Part shown: piece after piece, positions 32,139 to 44,752 of the stretch
Layout: every line of letters starts with the position of its first letter
Numbering within the stretch: the first letter of the stretch is position 1
Assembly (NCBI GenBank): GCA_000467715.1
Contig: AJFK01000502.1
Location: 1 to 64,000, forward strand
Origin: Hysterium pulicare CBS 123377
Taxonomy: Eukaryota > Ascomycota > Dothideomycetes > Hysteriales > Hysteriaceae
Length of the DNA: 64,000 nt
Reading direction: 5' to 3'
Notes under the pieces: model-generated
The model's database searches: none
Told to the model about the DNA's origin: nothing
What the model saw: only the letters and a program-made list of their open reading frames with translations
Position numbers and translations under genes: made by a program

Positions 32139-34073
32139 CTTATTAATCTCTTTCAGCTGCGGCGTCGATATGCAGTCGGTCGGGGGTTCAGCAGGCGGCG
32201 GAGGAGATTCGTGACGCCGTCCCTCATGTCTTCCACCTCTTCTTACCTACTTAGAAGTCGAAAGGAGTCGGGATACATTGGAAGGGAGATCTGTGGTAGG
32301 AAGTCGACGTTGTATGTTTTCCGTCCTCCCTGTGAGACTTGGCCATTTCCCCTAGTGGTCGCGCAGCTTTACGGCGATCCACAGGCTAACCGGGGTTCAA
32401 CGCCGGCATTCCATCATTACGGATAAATATAGACAATCACGTGTGGCCTTATTAACGTCCTTGTTACAGGTGGAGAGCATTTGGTTTGGTTTCAAACATA
32501 TATTTCCAGATTTTACCAGCCGTAGCTGCACCACTCGAAACAATAACTCCTCATGTTGCTTCTCCTAAGAAGCGCCCAAGGATTATGGGAGGACGGAGGT
32601 CCCTGGAAACACCCCAGAAGCTGCACAACAAAATGCAAGTCCTTGTCAGTGCGAAACACGGGCGGGCAAGGCTGAGGGGCTGTGAGAGGTTGAGCCTCCA
32701 GTAGGAGAAAGCCTCAGCTACGCCGCCAACGGAAGACTCGCCTGAATCCTTCCTTTGGCCGGGCAGGATGAGATAACATAGCGCGGGGTGTGTGAATCTA
32801 CCTCTATATGGCTTGCGCCCGACGCGAATCCAATCCTTCACGCTCGCCTCCTCCAATACCAAATCACTAGAGTGGTCACCGGCTGCATCCAAACGGCGAG
32901 GAACTTTCCAAGTGCGAGACAACCAACTTGCCGGGACCTTTTGGTGGTGTTGGGGGCCAGAAGGAGGGGGTAATCCCACTACCATCAGCCTTACTGAGGT
33001 TCCAAAGTTCTAAAGCGGGTGCGATGGCACGCCGCATGCGGAGATGCACATGCAATCACACGGCGCGTCGCGTCTCCATCGTTTCGCATGCTCGTCCTAG
33101 AATTAGAAAATGGGCACTCGAGCGGGCATGACGCTCAGGATATTGCAATAGGGGAGATGCAGCTGCGCGAATCTGGCGCCTGCCTGCTGTTGAAGAAATT
33201 GCATGCGACATTATCGCCATTGGATGCCACTGTAGGGTGGTATTCTCTCCGTTGATCGCAGCCATGAAACCTTTGTGTTAGACGGCTAGCAGAGCATCTC
33301 ATATTTGGACTGGAACTGGCTGGGGCCTTGTATAATGAATAGGGAAAGCAAATTAGGACTTTGGACAGGCGCTATCATGACCTTTACAAGATACGAACTA
33401 TTTTGTGGAAAAATTTGGTTTGTTGGGACAATTACATCGTTATTCAAACACAAAGTCACTCTTACATCAAGAGTACCGAGGAGCCGACCCTCCACGAGTA
33501 TCTTGCCACATTCTGGAGTCAGCAAAGGTATTTCGATTGCAGTGGAGGTTTTCCCGTCCGGGTATAGGGAAGGTCTTACAACAGTGCATAAAGAAACGGG
33601 GCTGTGTGAAAGGGAAGAAATCGAGTTCGCATCTTTGCGCACATTGTGCGAGCCTGAAACGAATTTTATGTGGTATTCGGTTGAATTCAACAAGCAGGTT
33701 CATTCTCACCTTAAGAGGAAGCTTGGAAGACTTGAGGCATACGTAATCACGGCATCGCCGAAAGCTTATGCAAACCCAGGCTTAAGAGTGGATCAACAAA
33801 CGAAAGGTGACAGTAGAACTGAGCAGCTTATGCCTTTTAGGGACATACAACGGAGCAGTACTCGAACTTGGTATCAAAAAACGAAGGCGAGGTCGTCACT
33901 GGTATATAAAATATAAAGTACAAGATTACAGAAATGCGGACCACAACAGAGGGATAATTACACAACTCCAAACTAGCTTCGTTCAACAAGAGAATAAATC
34001 TATATGATAAAGGAACAGGTGGCCTCCAAAAAGATCCAAAGGAAAGATATCCGTAGCCAGAACTAGACTATGT
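32139..34073. other. Intergenic region, 1.9 kb
   Basis: The promoter of the 977-aa gene lies at the left end, with a CACGTG at 32438-32443. A plus-strand frame of 203 codons (33305-33916) overlaps an opposite-strand frame of 135 codons, but neither has protein-like features I recognise. Confidence 0.5.
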
Positions 34074-35291
34074 TCAGATTGTTGTTCTGGGAGATGACCT
34101 TCGCAACATGCTGACTCTTTCGAACAGCTCATCTGGGCATCGAAAGTCGATATGGAAAGGGACATGATTCAACGTTTCGACGACAGGCGGAATCCCTTGC
34201 TCAAATCTCAGCTCCCGACATTCCGCATACTGCGTAAAGTGCACAATCGGATTGATGTCTGCAAAGTTTCCAGTAGCTGCCTTCTCCTCGATCGCTCTCT
34301 GAATCTTATAAGCGTAATCCCTTTGGATCGAATGCTGCTTCTCATTCACATCAAACCACTTCTTAGGCAGAAAATCGGGAGCGAAGTCCTCAGGTATGGC
34401 ATTATCGCTTCCAAACCATGCTTGTAAGGAGCAGTCTCGGATATAGTTTTTAGTTTTAGGACAGGAGGGAGGTAAGGACCACCATTGTTGCCAGAATAGT
34501 GATGGACCTTCGTTGAGAACGTACCAGGTTAGCCAAGAGTTGCCTCTCCGAAAAAGTCGAGCGCCATCCAGGCCAAGTCCCCAGTCGAATATCCAGGGTT
34601 TGTAGTCATCCCCGACGTTCGTGAGTGACGTTCTGAAGGCTGAGGACAGGAGCATGAACATGAGTCGGTAGTCCTTGGCCAAGTCGTTGGGTAGCGAACT
34701 GATATAGTCCAATCGCTGCTTAAGGATCAGGTCCTCTCTTTGTCGAAATACTATGTGTTTGTATCGCGATGGATTCACTAAAGCCAATCCAAGATTCCTC
34801 CTTGATTCCAATACGACCGAAGACTTCAGTTTGTATATATCAAGCGCAATCGTCGAGAGCTTCTGCAAGACCATCCACCCATTCGCAACTCTTGCTCGTA
34901 GTTGATCACCGTAAGGATCTTCAGCGGGTATGCCGTATCTCTCATTTGCCCACACATGCGCGAACCTATGCCTATCAACCAATATCGCTGCCAAATGGCG
35001 TGGTATACGATTCAATAACCAAGTCAACGAGTACGTGTCGGGGCTCTCTGGTGGGCGCAGGAGTAGGTCATTCTGGGGAAAGGTTTGCCGTGCAACAGCT
35101 GGTACGATCGAAGCAGTCCAATCCTTTATAAGATTGCGAATCTTTTTGTTGACCAGGCGAAAGGCCAATAACTCGTCGACTCGGCATTGGCAAAGTATCA
35201 AGATGAGAACGTCGTCGGGTAGTTGGTCGACGCGTCTGTGGGAGGGGTTCTGTCTCGTTCGAGAACCGAAAGGGGACATCTCGTTCACCAA
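34074..35291 (-). CDS. F-box protein
   Basis: A single-exon gene for 405 aa. Residues about 20-55, RVDQLPDDVLILILCQCRVD followed by ELLAFRLVNKKIRNLI, match the F-box that binds Skp1. The remaining 350 residues carry no LRR or WD signature that I recognise. They contain Trp-rich stretches (GNSWLTWYVLNEGPSLFWQQ) and a helical segment QRDYAYKIQRAIEEKAATG. F-box proteins act as substrate receptors of SCF ubiquitin ligases; fungi have many lineage-specific ones of unknown target. No signal peptide or membrane span. The start at 35291 has the F-box at the usual N-terminal distance; MSPFGSR four residues in is an alternative. Confidence 0.85.
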   Translation of the reverse strand: MVNEMSPFGSRTRQNPSHRRVDQLPDDVLILILCQCRVDELLAFRLVNKKIRNLIKDWTASIVPAVARQTFPQNDLLLRPPESPDTYSLTWLLNRIPRHLAAILVDRHRFAHVWANERYGIPAEDPYGDQLRARVANGWMVLQKLSTIALDIYKLKSSVVLESRRNLGLALVNPSRYKHIVFRQREDLILKQRLDYISSLPNDLAKDYRLMFMLLSSAFRTSLTNVGDDYKPWIFDWGLGLDGARLFRRGNSWLTWYVLNEGPSLFWQQWWSLPPSCPKTKNYIRDCSLQAWFGSDNAIPEDFAPDFLPKKWFDVNEKQHSIQRDYAYKIQRAIEEKAATGNFADINPIVHFTQYAECRELRFEQGIPPVVETLNHVPFHIDFRCPDELFERVSMLRRSSPRTTI

Positions 35292-36524
35292 GAAGGTACC
35301 AACTGTATGATTCTCGATGTTGAATGTGAAGAAAGGAGGCTCCGAGGCTCCATAGCGGAATGAAGGATTACGGGGCGGTCGGCATCAACGCTAATGACAC
35401 CCTGGCTATTTAGGCGACTGCGATTCTGAAAGTGTGCCCAAGTTCTAATATGGCAGTGACATTCGAGTTAGCATTTGTTGATCAATCATATACTTGATGA
35501 AATGATAAATGGAATAGTATTCAGCATTCTAAAGCCAGAGGCAGTTCAACGCTTATCATTTGGGGATCCGAGGAGAGGAACATCTAATTCTCCGTGGTTT
35601 AGCCTTGTTCTCAAATTCCAAGGGTAATCTCTCATTAAGTAACCATCCACCTCCGCGTTTCCATCTGTGAGCTAGATTTGTATCGTTCTTGACGAGGTCT
35701 CCGTTCCAATGAGTCTAGGTAACCTTCTATTCAGCATCCAAGACTGCCGTGATAGCGACTAGAAGGGACCTGCGGCAGCGACGACGCCGTGGTGGTATGT
35801 ATGAACAGAAGAAGTTCGTACGAAGGGCTACCTTTAGGTAGGCATACGTAATACTTTCTTTGCTTTCGTTCTAGATCGTAAGGCTACGGCATCAAGCTGT
35901 TTTGTGGGCGAACCCGAGAGCATCCAGTCAAACTCGAGATCTGCAGCCACAGCGCCATCAATACAACACATTCGCTACGAGTTTTCCGGTGAGGATTTGA
36001 ACCTTCCGTTTACGTACTTTCCATTACGATCCAGTCTTCAGCTTGCCGTCTCGTGGCACGGCATGCGCAGTCCGTACGACAGCGACGTTCAGCCGCTCTG
36101 CAGAAATCTCAGTCAAGCCCGGTTTTACAGTGCATAATGTCCGCACCTGTCGTGATGGATGGATAGCAAAAAGAACGACTGGATGACTGCGACATCAAGA
36201 AGCACTGGCGATGTTATTACGGATTCGAGGGCTACCAACTTTCCTCGGTAGTCATTGGCGAGTAACGAAGCCTCTTGCTGTCCGAGGTTCTGGGTGTCCA
36301 CATGGATACCATTCAGACCACAACTAGAACTAGCGACGGAGGTTTACCACCGCACCCAGAGCTACTTTAAGACAAATTCGGCCTTTGTGGCGATGATCCA
36401 CTATCAGCTGAATGCTCGTATTCGACCTTTTGACTGAGCCTCGTCCGCACAAAATGCTCTTATACTTTACTCCCCCGGACCGGAGGTCTGAGAAGGTTGG
36501 CTCTACAACTAACAACTCCTGATA
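35292..36524. other. Divergent intergenic region, 1.2 kb
   Basis: Lies between two divergently transcribed genes (F-box, minus; surface protein, plus) and should hold both promoters. No gene or clear motif is seen. Confidence 0.55.
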
Positions 36525-37691
36525 ATGGATCACATACTGTTACATACCGCGTTATTTGCTTTTGCTTGCAAAGGACTCGCAAATGCTATCATTCCGCGAG
36601 AACCCCAGATTACTCCGGCGCCAGTTCTTGTCAGACAAAATGATGCTCGATTTATAGGGTATATGAGTGTTAGTGGAACTTGTCAGTAGTCTTCGATAGC
36701 TTTCTTCGTCATTGCAACCACTTATTCTTTCATTAGGGACCGCCGACTCATGCAGCAGCGGCTTGACTTGGTATCAGTCCGGAGATTGGGCGCAGTGCTG
36801 TGCGACGACTCTTGCCTCGTGTTTAGCTCCTACAGCATGTGTCAGTGGGACTCAGATCTATCCATGGTCGGGAAGCTCAACGACTATAGCATGGTACTGC
36901 CTCTCATGGAGCGCTACAAAACATAACTAACATGACAAAGCACGGCGAACTACAACAACCCACAATGGTCTGTTTGCAACACAGTGTTCATCTTCGAGAA
37001 TACTGCAGATTCAAATCCACACACTGACATTGTTTGCGGAGAATCCGCGGTCAATTGGTCTTATTACAGACAAATTCCGAGTCCAGCAACAAGTAAGACC
37101 AAACATACATCCTATGCTCTTGAGAACGCAAGCTAACCTTGTCATTCAGCATCGTCTCCATCCAGTGCCACTCCTGAAAGCATTGTTACTACTGCAACCA
37201 ACACCTCAACGCCCACAGCCTCCCCACCTAAGAAAAAATCTAAAGCTTGGATCGCTGGCGCAGCCGTCGGAGGTGCTGCCGGCCTTGCCATCATCGCAAC
37301 TCTCCTCTTCTTCCTCCTTAGTAAAAAGAAGAATCCTACCCCGCCTCCACAGCCACCCGCTCCTCAGCCCATGACAGAGGCCAGTCCACCAATGGCCCCC
37401 TACCAAGGACAAGCCACGTCTCCACAATTCGGTCAGCAGAACCAATTCCACCAGCAAGGTTACCAGCAAGGCTACCAGCAAGGCTACGTGCCTGGAGCAT
37501 CTCCTCCAATGAGTCCAACACCACAATACGCACAATACGCTGCACCTGGAGCTCCTCCGGGACATCATGAAATGCCAACGGGCTATGCTGGTGCTACGCC
37601 GGAGAAGACGCCTACTGTGCAATATCAACACGTTGAACCTCCAGCGCCACTGCCTTTGACTGCCGAGTTGTCTGGTGAGCAGCATAGGTAG
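36525..37691 (+). CDS. Single-pass surface protein: Cys-rich ectodomain, TM helix, Q/P-rich cytosolic tail
   Basis: Four exons (36525-36681, 36737-36893, 36941-37092, 37150-37691) give 335 aa. A signal peptide (FAFACKGLANA) precedes an ectodomain with regularly spaced Cys/Trp: CSSGLTWYQSGDWAQCCATT, LAPTACVSGTQIYPW, SVCNTVFIFENT, DIVCGESAVNWSYYRQIPS. A Ser/Thr-rich stalk, one transmembrane helix (IAGAAVGGAAGLAIIATLLF), a KKK stop-transfer and a long Pro/Gln/Tyr-rich tail follow. The tail holds three QQGY repeats. The layout is that of Wsc/Mid2-like wall sensors or similar receptors, although the ectodomain is not a WSC domain. The first two donors are GTCAGT and GTACTG, so the exon 1-2 and 2-3 joins are somewhat less certain. 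Function unknown; sensing is inference. Confidence 0.8.
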
Positions 37692-38378
37692 CCAAGGTTA
37701 GCGGAAAGGAGTGAGGAAAGGAGAGCGCTACGTAAAAGATCTAGTTTAACATCAGATTGGGAGGTGACGCTTAGAGCGTGTTATATCTAGCTGGATTAAT
37801 GGGATACGTCCTCGCATGTTCTCTTCAAGATCTTCTTAACATTTCATTCGAAGTCGAAAATTACGTTATACTATAGTATAGACGTAGCTTCCAAAAAAGC
37901 ATATGATCTAGGTCTAAATGTATTTTCCGCCTCGATCACAAGCATTCATAGAATGATACTAAGGTTTCCAGACAACAACGAGGTATTTAATATTCCATCG
38001 TCAGATCCTCCATAAGAATTACTTTCGAGAAGGCTGGTAAGGGGGTCACGTGTATGTAGCCGACGTCTGACGTGCTCCGACCTCGTATCAGGTAGACCCT
38101 AACAGCAACAGCGAACATCAACCTTGCCCTGCGATCCTTCATACATGACAGCTCACTCTATCAGCCACTTTTGAAGGATGCTAGATTCGTTGAACGGCAA
38201 CCATTGGCTCAAGGCCATGCAAGCCTCTTGGCTAGCAAGGCCGACAGCGCAACCAGGCTGCCTTTAAGCCTTCCTCATCAATCGAACGCAGCCTTCCTTC
38301 AGGAATTGCTTCACGCTTGTTGCTCTTCATGCACATAGCTATCAAGCAAACGATCTTGTCTATCTGTTAATTTACGCC
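37692..38378. other. Intergenic region
   Basis: Upstream spacer of the decayed NLR-type gene. A CACGTG lies at 38047-38052. Nothing else is supported. Confidence 0.5.
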
Positions 38379-40932
38379 ATGTCTTTTGGTTTTGCGGTGG
38401 GTGATATCATCGCCGCTGGGGAGCTCGCTCACAAGCTCTACCGAGATGTATACAAGGTTGCTAAAGCGGCTCCGGAAGACGTTAAATCTTTAAGAGTAGA
38501 ACTCGGCCTATTGCCTAACTCCATCGATGAACTTAAGCACGAGTCGACAAGTCCTAATTCCACTCTAGCTATGGCAGGAGAAACCCGAATGAAGCTCGTC
38601 AACGAATTGATAGCTCAGATACAAGAGACACTAGCCAAACTACGAGCTTTTGTCGCCAAACACGAACCTCTCTGTAGCAAAAAACGTCCTACTATCAAGA
38701 AGGCTTTCGATAAGCTCAAGTATGTAAACGATGATTCGGCAATCAATCGGCTGCGGTCTAAAGTGAGTTCATCAACATCTGGCTGCAGAAGATACTGACG
38801 CGCATAGCTATCTTTCCACAGTGGCTTGTTAAATCTCTTGCTGACATCGGCTGGGAACTGCTCGCTTGACCGGATTCATACCCAGACCCGCCTTGTACTA
38901 GAAGATATGGCTCAGATCCGGGATACGCTGATAGCCTCCATGCCAAGAACACCAGCGTCGCAGCCTTCGGTTTCATCGACTGCTAAAAAGGATTCGTGGA
39001 CGGAGATATCCCAACTTTTTTGGGCACAGGTTGATGTTACTACTACCTATTCTTCTTCACAACTATTTACAATTAAGGAGTATCTGAAGCTAGCAGAACG
39101 GTGGTTCCAAAGTGTACGCAGATGAGATTGAGCTCATTCAAATAATTTTTCTCTAACACGCAATTCTAGGCTCAATTTCATCTATATTGTCCTCGCTCAA
39201 GCTCAAACATCAAGGTTGCTCCTCAAGCGCATACTGATCTCCTCAAGGCAACCTGGATCGTTGTCGATGTTGTCGTAGGCAATCCTCGGTGTTCCTCTCT
39301 CAGCGGAGCCGAACACATGACAATAATGGATTTAGTAAAAGTATGCTTCCCAATTGGTTTGTTATAGTCAAGCTCACCAAAACCTAGAAAATCAAGGGTG
39401 AACTCGACCAAATTCGTCGATCTGGAGGTGTTTTTCCGGAACTCAATGAAATTAGATCATGCGACACCACAATCTGGCCGCAAGTTCAAGACTTGGAATT
39501 TGCGGCCTCTCCAGGTCTTGGCAATCCCTCCAGCGTCATTTCAAATTTCTGATTCACCTGTCATTTACCAAAGGCGAGCTCATTATCCATTTTGGTTTTC
39601 ATTGTGCGCTGATTGACTCTGCAGAGTTGGCGATGTGGATTGCAACAATAACTCCACACGTCCCAATTGTGTAGTATCTATTGTACTTCATAAAGATAGA
39701 ATTCAAGGCGCCGAAATCAAAGCAAGATGTGAGCATGGGGAAAATCTCAGTTTTTACCGAATTAACGACCAAAATTCTACCTGTAGGCCACATGGATCTA
39801 ATTTAACTCGCAGTTATTTCTGTGAATTCAGCTAATATTACGAAGTGTTCACGAAGACAAATCCCTCGATGAGATCCAAACAAACAAATGCACCTGGAAT
39901 CAGCATCATAGAGCAGCTTTGCCTCGAAATTACAATACATAATGGATCCCAATCTGTTACCACGTTCAAATTCCATGAACCTAAAGGTGAAAGTGAAGGT
40001 CAGTGTCACTTTTCTGCGATGTCGTATAGTGCTCATTACAAGACCTAATGATATTTTAGACGCCTTACTCTTTCAGATTCTCCTGCATGGTATCAGCCAT
40101 TATCTCCAGGATGTTCAGGTTCTAACTCTCCAACCGTTACGTTTATATGACAATTTATGGAACTCTATCTTTGGGCTCTTCTCAGAGCATCTGGACTCCT
40201 CTCAGCCTGGCGAGTGTATCTCTGACTGGGAACAGTATGTCACTGCTCTCACCTGCGGCATCTAAAGGTTCCATCCGAACCTCTACTTGGACCCTTTGAG
40301 GATCCAAGGAAGAAGTTTCCACTATCTAATCGAATCGAGCAAATATCTGACGTGTCTTCGGTCTCCGATGTCGGACCTTGCAGGCTACGTACACTACCTC
40401 TTACGTTCTGCAGACCTAGGATGTGCCCTAAATACTCTTTTGGACAACGGAATGCACAGTGCCTCGTTGGCTAACGTTATCGCGTGCTATGTGCGACTTT
40501 ATATTCAGGGTCAAGTCGATGACACAAATGGGCCCAATATGACGCGAACGTTTTGGAATAATAACTGGAGAATAGAAGACTGGGCTTCTGCAAGCTCTAC
40601 AAGAGGACGAACGATATTTTGACAGACTATGCTTGGAACATGCATTGGTGTACTACAGTTCTGAATGGGAAGACCGATCTTGCCATGCGCTATGGCTGCT
40701 CCACCAAACGTTCACCTGTAATGCTGTGCGTTTCTCAGAAAGCGCTTTTCGGGACCCTTTATCTAAAAGCGAAGGCAAATTCGAGCCTACAGCGGATACT
40801 TTAGTTTCGTTGGGACGCGAGATTGAGGCTTTGGAACTCTTGCTTTCAAACTACATGCCACGGCCCTGCGACCCACTTCCACGATCAGAATGCAAAACAT
40901 GCGGTCCTGAGAACCTATCAGTGTACTCATGA
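38379..40932 (+). pseudogene. Decayed gene with fungal STAND/NLR-type N-terminal domain
   Basis: Three 5' exons (38379-38762, 38808-39113, from 39170) read cleanly through normal introns. The product begins MSFGFAVGDIIAAGELAHKL and continues with DVKSLRVELGLLPNSIDELK and LSFHSGLLNLLLTSAG, the helical N-terminal domain common in fungal NLR/STAND-like and related effector proteins. Downstream, protein-like stretches such as GISIIEQLCLEITIHNGSQS, LDPLRIQGRSFHYLIESSKY and DERYFDRLCLEHALVYYSSE continue in order but in changing frames. I count about five breaks (frame changes and in-frame stops), beyond what introns explain. The 5' third could still yield a short protein. No nucleotide-binding P-loop is visible. 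Members are thought to act in non-self recognition or immunity; here probably lost. Sequencing error is an alternative. Confidence 0.7.
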
Positions 40933-41292
40933 GGCACTCCTGGGATCTGAAAATAAATCAAGGATATGGCTTCGAGATGGCACTTCACCTGTTCCATTTA
41001 ATTTGTCGCGAACAGTAGGCAAAGTATTTGCTTCGCCGACCGTTCACCCACACGATAAGTTATTAGAGCAAGGGTTACGCGCCAAAATCTCCGTATCCCG
41101 AATTCCGACATAGGTTGATGCAAGCAGAATAGTTATGAAGTGGCAAGCTGCCTTAATCGCACTACGAACACATCGGCCTCTATAAACAAAGAATATCCCC
41201 TTCCGCAACGCCGCTGACCGTCCTGATTCTTGAGAATACAATCAGTAGTACAATAAACCCATTCCAAACCGCCGCACACGTCTCAGTCCTCA
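40933..41292. other. Convergent spacer
   Basis: The 3' flanks of the decayed gene and of the minus-strand secreted-protein gene. No feature seen, apart from a possible extension of the decayed gene to about 41110. Confidence 0.5.
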
Positions 41293-42249
41293 TCAATACC
41301 CATAAGCTATGAATGGCGAATTCGTAAAATACTTCCATTCCGTAACTTTCTCCACATAAGTCTGATCATCAGCACACATCCCTCCACCAGACTTTCCAAT
41401 ATGGGGGCAATGGACATCCGGTCGGAATTTCACCATAATCTCATGCAGACTCCTGCACATCAACGTATTCATCCCCAGCTCCCAGCTCTGCCCAACTCGG
41501 ATCTCGTTCAGTAGGAAGTTCATACAGTCGTCATTGCTCGTGTACTGCGTATTCGTGCCATTGCAGTACGCAGCATGCGACGCGCATGTGCTATTCGCGA
41601 GAGCTTTGGCAACATAGGCAAGCGCATCTGCCTCCGAAGTCGTGCCAATCAAAGGCTCCGTCGCATCAACGAGTGTCTGGAGCAAGAACCCAAACCACCG
41701 AAACGTAACATCGTACTGACTAATCTGGCCATTCGAGTCCCAAGTAATCCACGTATCGATCGTAACCGGCGCCTGTATACCGAAGTTCGTGAAATTAAAC
41801 ATGACGCTCGTAGTCGCCGACGCAACGTTCTGATTCGCGACAAACTGCACTATGTCGTAGGAGATGGGCTGTCCGATTATGCTGACGCCGTCGGTGGGGA
41901 TGAAGAGTCCGAAAATGTATTCGGTGTTTAGCTCTCGGCCTTCGAAGTTCCGCGTGGCATCGACCCGGCCCAACACATCTTCCGTGAAGATTGTCGAGTT
42001 GATGGATTCAGTTTGCTTGACGTTGGCGGGATAGAGGAAGTTGTCGTAGAATTTTGTTTGGAGTTTCCAGAGTTGGTCGAAGGTGTAGTCGGGAACTGTC
42101 GCTGCGCGGCGAGAAGCTAGTAGCCAATATTAGTATTTTGATTGTCTTTGATGGAGACATGGCTTACCTTGGGCATATCGTGGTTTTACCAAGGCCTCTG
42201 CGATGCAGATAGAGGATAGAAAGAGAGAGAATCGCCGGAAGAGAAGCAT
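41293..42249 (-). CDS. Secreted protein: SnoaL/NTF2-like domain plus Cys-rich C-terminal domain
   Basis: Two exons (42249-42168 and 42116-41293) give 301 aa. The N-terminus is a signal peptide (MLLFRRFSLFLSSICIAEAL). Residues about 45-165 (FDQLWKLQTKFYDNFLYPAN, VDATRNFEGRELNTEYIFGL, WITWDSNGQISQYDVTFRW) resemble the NTF2/SnoaL-like fold. The C-terminal domain has evenly spaced cysteines: CASHAAYC, NDDCMNF, MCRSLHEIMV, HCPHIGKSGGGMCADD, suggesting disulfides in the extracellular space. Several N-glycosylation sequons occur. I recall similar fungal proteins of unknown function; no catalytic motif can be named. The phase-1 intron has GTAAGC...CTAG ends. Confidence 0.85.
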
Positions 42250-44752
42250 GATGGATGTAGGTATGAAAAATCAAGGAATATATGAAAAGTTCCAGAAATA
42301 TATGCAAGGTTCAAGGAAAGACAGCCCTTTCACGGAGAACAAAGTGAAGGAAATATAAAATCCTGGTTGAATGTATCACAGTCTCCAATGACATAGGACT
42401 TTGCGCTAGAAGCAGCGAGTCATTTAGGGCGAGTTGATGGAAATCTTGCACCACGTGGGAAAATATCCTGGCACTTTCACCACCATAAAAGGTGCTACAG
42501 AGACCATTTTAAAGGAACCCGAGTATTCAGGTACCCGACATCCTTCCCGGAGTTCGCTGAGGTGAGAGTATGATCGTGTAAGGATCTTATTCGTGGGGGC
42601 CGCCAAAAATAGGCTACTCGGCAAACTGCAAGGCTGTTGAGCATCGTACTAGAAGGATTTCGATAGACTCGAATGGTCCGGGAAGGGAAACTCAATATGC
42701 AGGCGTGTGGTCATTTTCGAATCCCAAAGGGAGCCGCTTAAGCATCTGCAACACATCTCCAAGTGAGAGGAGTGGAAGGATGGATAGGTAGGGAAGGTGG
42801 TTCAATCACGTGCCCGTACTTGGCCACTAACTAATGCGAGTTCTCCTGAACGCCAACAGTCCGTGATGGTCAGACCGTGCTGATTGCGTACTGTCCGAAC
42901 AATGGTGCCCAGGGCGTCGATCTCTTCCTGCTACTGTGCATAAAGGGGTTAAACGTGCGAGGAAATTAGAAATTTAGCGAACTTTCGATATCAGAAGGTC
43001 TAATGCCTTCTTGACACCTTCAACCAGCTCGACCAATGATTGATTCAGGGAATATGACACCTGCCTTCTGCGTGTGCGCTTTCTCTTATCAAGTGGCACA
43101 CCCATTTATTTGTGGCAAAATCGTTTGTATCAGCTGCCAAAGTAGTTCGTTCGTTCATGGCTGGCAGCGTAACCGAGAACTCCGTACGGTGCGACGAATG
43201 CGTCAACAACGATTTCGATGAATAACCGTGAGAGAATAGGAGTCGCTTTGTACCTTCAGGGTATTTAACCAGCCCGTGGGGTTGTAAGATGATTGAGAGC
43301 AGAGAACGGACGTGCAGAACATCCTTTGGGCGACATAACGGGGAGGCGGCGAAGATAATCCTCTCGGACTCCTCTTCCTGCGAGCGGCAACACCGATGGG
43401 TGTTTCAAGATCCTTCCTGAGCTCATGGTGAGTCTAGGGTTGAATGGTGCCAGGTTATATTTCGTTCATCGTCGTGCGTAGTCCGGGTCAATATCTCGCG
43501 TTTCCTGTTGCTCACTCCGTGTGTGGCGAGTTTCGCGACGAGCGCGAAAAATGTTGCAAGCAGTTCGATAGCAGGAAGTTCTGGGTAACCGTTCTGTTAA
43601 ATATACTAACAAATACTTCCCAGTTTCAGTGTTCCACGCTAAATACAATCGGTCGGCGTTGTTGCTTTTACAGTTCTTGTCATTGCTTTCTCATTGGGTG
43701 TGCGAGGTATGCCGATGATGATGGCCTCGGTGTTTTTCCCACAGCAGAAAGTCAACCCGCATCACTTCTCCAAACAACCTATACTCTCCGTTGCACAATT
43801 TGAGCATCATGGTTCACAGTCATTCATTTACAGAATTAGTTCTACATGCAAGGACTATTTGATGATTTGCAGATATTCGATCTCTTAGACACGATCCGGT
43901 AACCTCAGTATATTAAGCTCCAAGGACTTGTACCCGGTGCGTTGTAAATGCGGAGAACTATTTGCAGTGCTTTCCAAGCAGCACAAAAAGCTATCACCGA
44001 ATCACTGGCCTTAAAATCTACTCTACTCGGAAAGGTGAGCGGAGACTGGTTCTGAGAAACGAATTACTTCATGAGGACCCTTAGCCCAGTTCCCATAGCA
44101 TGGGTGAAAGTCTTGCGACGCCTTCGAACACACCTTGGATAATCGAAGAAAAATGAGCATTCACACCGTAATCTTTTATATCGACTCCTGAGCTCGTTGT
44201 CCAGGAGAAGTCGCTACAATAGCAACGATACCTACGAAATCGGCCAAATGGTTGTCCCGTCAAAGCCCGGAAGCTCGAGGCTCTCGGCCTTTCGCTCTCG
44301 CGAAAAGCCATATGAGCGACGAGAAACTGGGGTTACTGAGGCTCAAACACCAAGCTCGTTTACTCGTTCTGCAATACGAAGCTGAGTCGGCCCGTACTAC
44401 GGACAGCGCTAAAACCAATTTGGACAACTTCAACTACTCCACGACGCATGCACAAAGGACCGAGTTTGCAAGCCATGATATGAAGGTAAGAGGGGCTGAA
44501 GCATTCTTTTCTTGAACTTCGCTCTCGGAGAGATGGGTAGCCCGATTTCCTGGTTGACTGGAATATTCCAACCCGTGAATTGCAAGTATAAAAGATAGGG
44601 TTGGCACTTGGTAAATGAGTATCTCATTTTTCCACCGCTTCCAAAACTCTACTCTGAATGGTCAATCCATGCATTCTTTTTATGTATTGCTAGAAAATAT
44701 CTCCAATTGATCACTCTCAACATTCGCCTCAGATCCGGACACAGGGTTAAAC
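42250..44752. other. Intergenic region, 2.5 kb
   Basis: No supported gene on either strand. CACGTG occurs at 42452-42457 and 42807-42812, close to the secreted-protein promoter. The last 200 bases are the promoter of the NmrA gene. Confidence 0.5.

Noticed and set aside
32335-32415. tRNA-like stretch with TAGTGGT and GGTTCAACG motifs
   Set aside because: The T-arm and acceptor stems do not pair; no tRNA fold is possible by eye.
33305-33405. Possibility that the 32-34 kb spacer contains a mobile element
   Set aside because: No terminal repeats, target duplications or element proteins could be seen.
33286-33916. Overlapping frames of 203 (plus) and 135 (minus) codons; the minus one has a faint resemblance to an RNase H-type end of a retroelement
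   Set aside because: The resemblance is a few residues only, with no other element parts or terminal repeats nearby; both frames are probably chance.
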